Source: Chloroflexota bacterium
GTDB taxonomy: Bacteria > Chloroflexota > Ktedonobacteria > Ktedonobacterales > Ktedonobacteraceae
NCBI GenBank assembly: GCA_027316975.1
Contig: DAHVFL010000146.1
Location: 1 to 9,885 of the forward strand
Length of the DNA stretch: 9,885 nucleotides
Direction of reading: 5' to 3'
In this document: positions 6,401 to 9,885 of the stretch, one piece after another
Layout of the letters: each line of letters starts with the position of its first letter
How positions within the stretch are numbered: position 1 is the stretch's first letter
Made by a program: the position numbers and the translations under genes
Notes under the pieces: generated by a model
The model's input: only the letters and a program-made list of their open reading frames with translations
Databases searched by the model: none
What the model was told of the DNA's origin: nothing

Positions 6401-7480
6401 ATGGTCGATAGCGTTATCCAGAGTTGTCACAACCCGTTTCTCATGCCACGACTTGAGCAAGTGCATACAAAGCTCTCTGTGCTGGATATATGTACCGGGG
6501 CAGGCGGTGAGGCTATTGGACTTGAAGCAGCGGGTTTCATACATGAGGCAGTCATCGAAATTGATGCCGCAGCATGTCAGACGTTGCGGCTCAACCGGCC
6601 ATCGTGGCGCGTGATTGAAGGGGATATTCGCGAGGTCAACGGGCTGGATTTTCGCGGGATTGATTTGCTGGCGGGCGGCGTACCCTGTCCGCCTTTTACC
6701 ATCGCTGGCAAGCAACTTGGGGCGGATGACGAGCGCGATCTTTTCCCCGAAGCTTTGCGGCTCATTGAACAGGCGAAACCGGCAGCCGTGATGCTGGAAA
6801 ATGTGCCGGGCTTTGCATCCGAAAAGTTCGCCGCCTATCGCCGGAGTCTGATACAACGCCTGAATCGACTCGGCTATGAAGTAGCGTGGCGCGTGCTCAA
6901 CTCATCGGATTATGGCGTACCCCAACTGCGACCACGTTTCATCCTGGTTGCCCTGCATCATCCTTATTTTGACAACTTCTCCTGGCCGCTCTCAATCGAA
7001 ACAACGACAACGGTTGGGCAGGCGCTTCATGATCTTATGGCCTCGCGCGGCTGGCCGGGAGTTCATCAATGGTTCCTCAAAGCCAGTGGTATCGCGCCAA
7101 CGCTGGTGGGAGGCTCTAAAAAGCATGGCGGCCCCGATCTTGGCCCCACGCGCGCCAGAAAGCAGTGGGAAGCGCTGGGCGTTGATGGCAAAGGCATCGC
7201 AGACGCGCCACCCGGCGAAGACTTCCCTGTAGATGGTCTCCCCCGCCTGACGCTGAGTATGACGGCGCGCATACAGACTTTTCCTGATAGCTGGGCGTTT
7301 GCCGGAGGCAAGACAGCGGCCTATCGACAGATCGGCAATGCATTCCCGCCGCCAGTTTCCGAGGCTGTAGGAAAAGCCATTCTCTCCGCTCTCACCGGGC
7401 AAAAGCACTGTACTTACTCGAGTGGCTGGAACGCAAATTCGCGAAAGCTCGACAGCCTCAAGAAAAATGAAAAGCGTTAG
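6401..7480 (+). CDS. DNA (cytosine-5-)-methyltransferase
   Basis: A 359-residue C5-cytosine methyltransferase of the Dcm/HhaI class, moving a methyl group from S-adenosylmethionine to cytosine in a specific DNA site. The diagnostic motifs occur in order: I, DICTGAGGEAIGLEAAG (AdoMet binding); IV, GGVPCPPFTIAGKQ with the catalytic Cys of the PC dipeptide; VI, MLENVPGF; VIII, QLRPRFILVAL; then a variable target-recognition region (about residues 200-280); IX-like, LTLSMTARIQTFPDSW; X, RQIGNAFPPPVSEAVGKAI. Thus it looks active. Start at ATG 6401 with GAGAGG about 12 bases upstream; a second ATG at codon 15 would also keep all motifs. After motif X the last 25-30 residues are lysine/serine-rich and lie over a remnant read in another frame, so the C-terminus is probably not original. 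No restriction endonuclease gene is adjacent, so it behaves as an orphan methyltransferase. Target sequence unknown. Confidence 0.95.
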   Translation: MVDSVIQSCHNPFLMPRLEQVHTKLSVLDICTGAGGEAIGLEAAGFIHEAVIEIDAAACQTLRLNRPSWRVIEGDIREVNGLDFRGIDLLAGGVPCPPFTIAGKQLGADDERDLFPEALRLIEQAKPAAVMLENVPGFASEKFAAYRRSLIQRLNRLGYEVAWRVLNSSDYGVPQLRPRFILVALHHPYFDNFSWPLSIETTTTVGQALHDLMASRGWPGVHQWFLKASGIAPTLVGGSKKHGGPDLGPTRARKQWEALGVDGKGIADAPPGEDFPVDGLPRLTLSMTARIQTFPDSWAFAGGKTAAYRQIGNAFPPPVSEAVGKAILSALTGQKHCTYSSGWNANSRKLDSLKKNEKR

Positions 7481-7620
7481 CCAAAGAGATCCAGGATGTT
7501 ATCCGAACCGCGTTGAGCGTGGCGTGTTATTATGGTGCTGAACAAGAACTGAGGGATGCGATTGATCAGAGCTATCGCACGAAAATCGACGAGGGGTATA
7601 TCGTTGATCCATTGCTTTAG
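7396..7620 (+). pseudogene. Broken coding remnant overlapping the methyltransferase tail
   Basis: In the frame starting at 7396 the sequence reads RAKALYLLEWLERKFAKAR..., meets a TGA at 7468-7470, then continues without interruption as KALAKEIQDVIRTALSVA and on through GYIVDPLL to a TAG at 7618-7620. Composition and helical periodicity look protein-like on both sides of the stop, so this appears to be the 3' end of a former gene, inactivated by a nonsense change and cut at its 5' side where the methyltransferase gene now ends. I do not recognise the family. The C-terminal tail of the methyltransferase is the out-of-frame reading of the first part of this remnant. It could also be chance open sequence; no start codon with a ribosome site is seen. 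Confidence 0.42.
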
Positions 7621-7694
7621 CTCGTTGCTCTCTTCATGCACTCAGATCGTTTTCTATTTTGATCATTTGCCGACAAACATGAAGAGTATGAATG

Positions 7695-7904
7695 CTATCT
7701 ATCATCGTCGTCTCGTGTCGTCCTACGAGCCTGTTTGAATGCATCAAGATCAACGCGACTGATCCTGTAATTATGTCTGCCCAATCTCCCAATATCTATA
7801 GCTGGTAGTTCGCCTGACTGTATCCAACTATAGACACGGTTTTTATGAACCTGTAGTTCTTCGGCCACCTGTTCAACAGTTAAATCCTTCGGCTCATGAG
7901 ACAT
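7695..7904 (-). CDS. Excisionase-family (HTH_17, MerR-like) DNA-binding protein
   Basis: A small single-domain DNA-binding protein of 69 residues. LTVEQVAEELQVHKNRVYSWIQSGELPA is the helix-turn-helix plus recognition helix typical of excisionase/'helix-turn-helix domain 17' proteins. It is followed by the wing (IGRLGRHNYRISRVDLDAFK) with the conserved R-I-x-x-x-D-L-x-x-F ending, and an arginine/aspartate tail. Such proteins act as recombination directionality factors, small regulators or antitoxin-like repressors; no integrase is next to it here. I prefer the ATG at 7904, which has GGAG 9 bases upstream (7914-7917). An in-frame ATG at 7934 adds ten residues but has no ribosome site. A strong promoter (7961-7989) precedes it, with an inverted repeat across the spacer that may be its own operator. 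Identification of the fold is firm; role is not. Confidence 0.8.
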   Translation of the reverse strand: MSHEPKDLTVEQVAEELQVHKNRVYSWIQSGELPAIDIGRLGRHNYRISRVDLDAFKQARRTTRDDDDR

Positions 7905-7913
7905 GCAACAATA

Positions 7914-7917
7914 CTCC
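7914..7917 (-). promoter_or_regulatory. Ribosome binding site selecting the internal ATG of the HTH gene
   Basis: GGAG on the minus strand, 9 bases before the ATG at 7904. The alternative ATG at 7934 is preceded only by CTGCTTGGC, with no Shine-Dalgarno. Confidence 0.5.
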
Positions 7918-7960
7918 GCAATTGGATTCCTCATGCCAAGCAGCGTAAGAGGGTACCATG

Positions 7961-7989
7961 ATTATAAGCCGTTACAGATAAATAGTCAA
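7961..7989 (-). promoter_or_regulatory. Strong sigma70-type promoter of the HTH gene with internal inverted repeat
   Basis: On the minus strand TTGACT (7984-7989), 17 bp, then a perfect TATAAT (7961-7966). GCCGTT (7968-7973) and AACGGC (7988-7993) are perfect complements with 14 bp between them, so the arms flank the spacer face and overlap the -35. This is a good place for a small repressor such as the HTH protein itself. Confidence 0.7.
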
Positions 7990-8002
7990 CGGCATAAAAG
8001 AC

Positions 8003-8031
8003 TTGCAAAAGTGACTAAAATGATATAAAAT
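8003..8031 (+). promoter_or_regulatory. Candidate promoter for the 181-aa gene
   Basis: TTGCAA (8003-8008), 17 bp, TAAAAT (8026-8031) inside AT-rich DNA. An alternative register uses TATAAA at 8024-8029. Transcription would start near 8038 and give a leader of about 190 nt before the ATG at 8231. Confidence 0.5.
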
Positions 8032-8097
8032 AAATTCATATAAGGCTAAAGATACTTGTAGTGCTGCATAATTATGTAAGATGAACCAAGTGGGCAG

Positions 8098-8126
8098 AAA
8101 AAAGCCTACGTGTACAAGACGTAGGC
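8098..8126 (-). terminator. Rho-independent-type terminator on the minus strand
   Basis: GCCTACGT (8104-8111) and ACGTAGGC (8119-8126) form a perfect 8-bp stem with a 7-nt loop. Six A's at 8098-8103 give T6 after the stem on the minus strand. No minus-strand gene lies to its right in the window. It may stop antisense transcription from reaching the HTH gene, or act instead as a leader hairpin on the plus strand, where it has no U-run. Confidence 0.5.
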
Positions 8127-8130
8127 CAGC

Positions 8131-8200
8131 AGAGAGACTGAGTCGAGTTAAGACAATCCCTGGCCTCTCCACACCGCGCATCATAGCGGCAGGAGAGCCA
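8131..8200 (+). ncRNA. Structured 5' leader element (shared motif plus hairpin) of the 181-aa gene
   Basis: The motif AGAGAGACTGAG (8131-8142), with GAGTCGA overlapping its end (8140-8146), is followed by an imperfect hairpin. Its parts are TGG (8161-8163) with CCA (8198-8200), a bulged C, CTCTCC (8165-8170) with GGAGAG (8192-8197), an internal loop, then CCGC (8174-8177) with GCGG (8186-8189) and an 8-nt loop. The same 12-nt motif and a hairpin lie in the leader of the nuclease-like gene. I do not recognise a known riboswitch. Confidence 0.35.
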
Positions 8201-8230
8201 CGAGTCAAGCACAGAAAGGAAGCTTGCACT

Positions 8231-8776
8231 ATGGCACCCCTACAGATTACCAGGAAGCTCCACATCACCCCTTTGATCGACATCCAAAGTTCCGCCTTTG
8301 CCGAACGCTACATCTCGGGCGTCTACTGGCGACTATTCGGCTGGCGCAGGCACGGCGAAATCGAAGCACAAGGCCCACTGCCCGAAGATTACCTAATCGA
8401 CAACCTCAAAATGTGTGCGCAAATCAACCGCTTTGATAGACGCCATGACGAAGCGTTACGCGCAGACATCGGCTTTTTCCTGGGTATGTTGCACGGCGGG
8501 GTACTCACTCCTACTGGCACCCTGCGCCCGGACGCGAGAACCCTGGTCATCATCCACACTGATGATTTCCACGACGGGTACAAGCGTGGCCGGGTGGACT
8601 ACTTCACCCGCTATGAGGAGATCATCCACACCGAAGACCAATTGCTTGATCTGCTCAAAGGACACGCAGAGGATAACCTATACCTGGGGAGAGAGCAAGA
8701 GACGCTGCGCTGGGCCATTGGCTGTAGCGTTGGGGAACTCTCCGGGTGGCTGTTCCCGCTCACCCAACCAGAATAG
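8231..8776 (+). CDS. Unrecognised 181-residue soluble protein
   Basis: I do not recognise this family. The protein is soluble, with no signal peptide, membrane segment, zinc-binding cysteine pair or known nucleotide-binding motif. A central part is likely the conserved core: a helix (RADIGFFLGMLHGG), a TPTGTLRPDA loop, then a strand TLVIIHTDDFHDGYKRGR with an unusual cluster of His and Asp, followed by DYFTRYEEIIHTEDQLLDLL. The C-terminal third is helical and ends with GELSGWLFPL. The ATG at 8231 has AAAGGA with a 10-base spacing, which is why I prefer it to the in-frame ATG at 8081. Coding composition is convincing over the whole length. It is followed after 153 bp by a PD-(D/E)XK nuclease-like gene in the same direction with a similar leader, so the two may be co-regulated; that is inference. 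Confidence 0.72.
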   Translation: MAPLQITRKLHITPLIDIQSSAFAERYISGVYWRLFGWRRHGEIEAQGPLPEDYLIDNLKMCAQINRFDRRHDEALRADIGFFLGMLHGGVLTPTGTLRPDARTLVIIHTDDFHDGYKRGRVDYFTRYEEIIHTEDQLLDLLKGHAEDNLYLGREQETLRWAIGCSVGELSGWLFPLTQPE

Positions 8777-8834
8777 CAGTACCTGCAAGCTACATCACAG
8801 GTCAAGCGCATGACTGTTTTGCAAGAGGCGTAAA

Positions 8835-8885
8835 AGAGAGACTGAGGGATGACGGAAGCGAGTCGACATATCCTCGTTTCCGTCA
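8835..8885 (+). ncRNA. Leader hairpin and shared motif before the PD-(D/E)XK gene
   Basis: AGAGAGACTGAG (8835-8846) is followed 3 nt later by a 13-bp stem: TGACGGAAGCGAG (8850-8862) pairs with CTCGTTTCCGTCA (8873-8885), with one G-U pair and a 10-nt loop. GAGTCGA (8860-8866) recurs here as in the other leader. No U-run follows, so it is not a terminator. It ends 44 bases before the start codon, outside the ribosome site. Confidence 0.45.
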
Positions 8886-8929
8886 CAAGGTAAGCAGAAA
8901 GAGTGACCAGCAGAAGGAGTAGAGGTTTT

Positions 8930-9397
8930 ATGACGAGTACACACGACATAGGCCGGGCGAGTGAAACAGCCGTACTCAACAGGCTTGTACAGTTGGGCAT
9001 GGAAGTGTTGCTACCCTGGTCATCTCATCTCGGATATGACTTGGCGTACTATGTTGTTGAGGAACACCGGAACTTCGGGTTTTTTGTACACAGAGAGTCA
9101 AGGTTAGTGCGCATTCAGGTAAAAACAGCACGTCTTGAACCTGATGGTTGCTCATTCGTTTTTAGCACCCAGTCTGTACGGCCTAAAAAAAGTCACAATG
9201 AGAGAAATGATTACGTAGGAATAGCGGAATACATAGCAGCTTATCTACCGTCTAATGGCAAGGTGTATATGATACCTGTGAATATTGCTCCAAAAAATAC
9301 CGCTGTTCTTCGTTTTAGGGAATGTGGCTCTAGTTCTTCTCCTAAGTGGAAGGGTGGGGGAAGGGTCACATGGTGGGCAGAAGATTATGAAATATGA
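8930..9397 (+). CDS. PD-(D/E)XK nuclease-like protein (group I intron endonuclease-like family)
   Basis: A 155-residue protein with the architecture of small PD-(D/E)XK nucleases related to I-Ssp6803I-type group I intron endonucleases. It has an N-terminal helix IGRASETAVLNRLVQLGMEVLLPW with Glu12, then HLGYDLAYYV with Asp37, then a strand LVRIQVKTAR with Gln63-x-Lys65 (the QxK variant of ExK). A later GKVYMIPVNIAP strand and an AVLRF strand also match that family's late part. The catalytic set E...D...QxK is therefore complete. I choose the ATG at 8930, with AAGGAG ten bases upstream; a GTG at 8903 in the same frame would precede that site. No group I intron or homing context is obvious around it. 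Family members also occur alone as presumed DNA-processing or selfish genes. Cleavage activity and target are inference. Confidence 0.78.
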   Translation: MTSTHDIGRASETAVLNRLVQLGMEVLLPWSSHLGYDLAYYVVEEHRNFGFFVHRESRLVRIQVKTARLEPDGCSFVFSTQSVRPKKSHNERNDYVGIAEYIAAYLPSNGKVYMIPVNIAPKNTAVLRFRECGSSSSPKWKGGGRVTWWAEDYEI

Positions 9398-9443
9398 TCC
9401 CATCCCTCGTAGTTCAGGGGTCATGTAGGAAGTTTGATACGAT

Positions 9444-9473
9444 GCTCCTTACATACACAAATGGGCAAGGAGC
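9444..9473. repeat. Inverted repeat in the gap after the nuclease-like gene
   Basis: GCTCCTT (9444-9450) and AAGGAGC (9467-9473) are perfect complements with 16 bases between them. No T-run follows on either strand, so it is a weak candidate for mRNA end structure. An imperfect hairpin also exists just after the stop codon (ATGATCCC with GGGGTCAT). Role unclear. Confidence 0.25.
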
Positions 9474-9502
9474 GTAAAGGTCATCAGAATTCAGTTAAAC
9501 CC

Positions 9503-9531
9503 TTAACGGATTTGCCAGTTTACTGTATAAT
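9503..9531 (+). promoter_or_regulatory. Promoter for the membrane-protein gene at the right edge
   Basis: A perfect TATAAT (9526-9531) has TTAACG (9503-9508) 17 bp upstream, 4 of 6 matches to TTGACA. Transcription would start near 9538, giving a 65-70 nt leader. A small hairpin (about 9544-9565) opens that leader. Confidence 0.55.
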
Positions 9532-9604
9532 CTGTCTCGAAACAGAAAAGGTTATACGCCTTTCTCTTACCTGATACTTGTGACTAAAGGATTGATTACA
9601 TACC

Positions 9605-9885
9605 ATGCTTATTACGCTGCCGTTGATATTATTTATGGTGCTGATGGAACTGTCGATTGGGGCATTTGCCGTATTGTTTTTGCTTGACTGGCGCAATATG
9701 GTCAAGCGCAGTTTTCTCGTCACCTATGCCTTTATTTACGTCTTTTTGACGGGGCTGACCTATTTGTTCCAGCAGGGTTTTTCGAACGCGCCGTTGCTCA
9801 ACACGTTTGCTTTGCTTGACAAGGGGTGGACAGGGGCTTTGTCGCTGCCTTTATTACTCTTCTTCCTGCTGATGCTGCCGTATAC
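9605..9885 (+). CDS. Polytopic membrane protein (partial, runs off right edge)
   Basis: The first 93 residues of an integral membrane protein I do not recognise. Three hydrophobic stretches can be read at about residues 2-28 (LITLPLILFMVLMELSIGAF and on), 38-55 (FLVTYAFIYVFLTGLTYLF) and 77-93 (GALSLPLLLFFLLMLPY). They are separated by a short positive loop (DWRNMVKR, likely cytoplasmic) and a polar loop (QQGFSNAPLLNTFALLDKGW). No signal-peptide cleavage site is evident; the first segment seems to be a membrane helix. The ATG at 9605 has only a distant AAAGG upstream, so the start is less certain than others, but a strong promoter lies 74-100 bp before it. Nothing in the visible part links it to the nuclease gene. 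Confidence 0.7.
   Translation, partial: MLITLPLILFMVLMELSIGAFAVLFLLDWRNMVKRSFLVTYAFIYVFLTGLTYLFQQGFSNAPLLNTFALLDKGWTGALSLPLLLFFLLMLPY

Larger units (their letters stand above)
7990..8230 (+). other. Non-coding region: divergent promoters and a structured leader
   Basis: The 326 bp between the HTH start (7904) and the 181-aa gene (8231) holds, left to right: the minus-strand promoter and operator; a very AT-rich stretch (about 7990-8080) with a plus-strand promoter; and a leader of about 190 nt containing a hairpin with a perfect 8-bp stem and a larger imperfect hairpin. An ATG at 8081 is in frame with the downstream gene but has no ribosome site. The 50 residues it would add look like translated leader, so I treat it as untranslated. 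Confidence 0.6.

Noticed and set aside
6203..6856. Minus-strand open frame of 217 codons
   Set aside because: It covers the end of the permease and the start of the methyltransferase in antisense; no ribosome site or family pattern.
7630..7686. Perfect 9-bp inverted repeat CTCTTCATG/CATGAAGAG
   Set aside because: The arms are 39 bases apart, there is no T-run, and about two such pairs are expected by chance in a window of this size.
8081..8230. N-terminal extension of the 181-aa protein from an ATG at 8081
   Set aside because: No Shine-Dalgarno precedes it, and the added 50 residues are arginine-rich translation of two hairpins. The ATG at 8231 has a well-spaced AAAGGA.
8835..8885. Hammerhead-type or other known self-cleaving ribozyme
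   Set aside because: The CTGAGGG sequence is not the required CUGAUGA core and no matching GAAA half was found at the right place.

Overview
The window reads as a bacterial chromosome segment of moderate GC with dense genes, short leaders and Shine-Dalgarno-led starts. The gene styles (HicAB, VapBC-type pairs, a MerR/ABC exporter module, a PD-(D/E)XK protein resembling group I intron endonucleases, several unrecognised proteins) fit a large-genome soil-type bacterium. Chloroflexota of the Ktedonobacteria type is my best guess, but that is an inference from gene style with no marker gene behind it. No rRNA, tRNA, CRISPR array or complete insertion sequence is visible.

Left third (1-3600), all on the minus strand. 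From right to left in coordinates, which is upstream to downstream in transcription, the order is: a 131-aa protein made of two copies of a short helical module; a ribbon-helix-helix VapB-like antitoxin carrying a third copy of that module; a PIN-domain VapC toxin overlapping it by one base; a DJ-1/PfpI family protein with its own extended -10 promoter; a HicA toxin and HicB antitoxin pair one base apart; and the N-terminal 371 residues of a MetH-type homocysteine methyltransferase that runs off the left edge.

Middle (3600-6320). A divergent intergenic region holds a tandem GTGACA array and a textbook MerR-type promoter (20-bp spacer with an inverted repeat inside it). It drives a plus-strand operon of two genes joined by an ATGA overlap. 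The first is a MerR regulator fused in frame to the second half of an ABC ATPase. That fusion keeps the signature region, Walker B and H-loop but has no Walker A and no Q-loop. The second is an apparently intact 504-aa polytopic permease. This is the most unusual item in the window.

Right part (6400-9885). A C5-cytosine DNA methyltransferase with all main motifs has a C-terminal tail overlapping, in another frame, a broken coding remnant. A small minus-strand excisionase-type HTH protein has a strong promoter and a palindrome inside it. Two plus-strand genes follow, an unrecognised 181-aa protein and a PD-(D/E)XK nuclease-like protein. Each has a leader that shares a 12-nt motif and then folds into a hairpin. 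A membrane protein begins at 9605 behind a sigma70-type promoter and runs off the right edge.

Overall this is an accessory or defence-flavoured neighbourhood: two toxin-antitoxin loci, an orphan methyltransferase, a nuclease and a gene remnant, placed next to a housekeeping methionine gene and an exporter operon that seems to have been remodelled.
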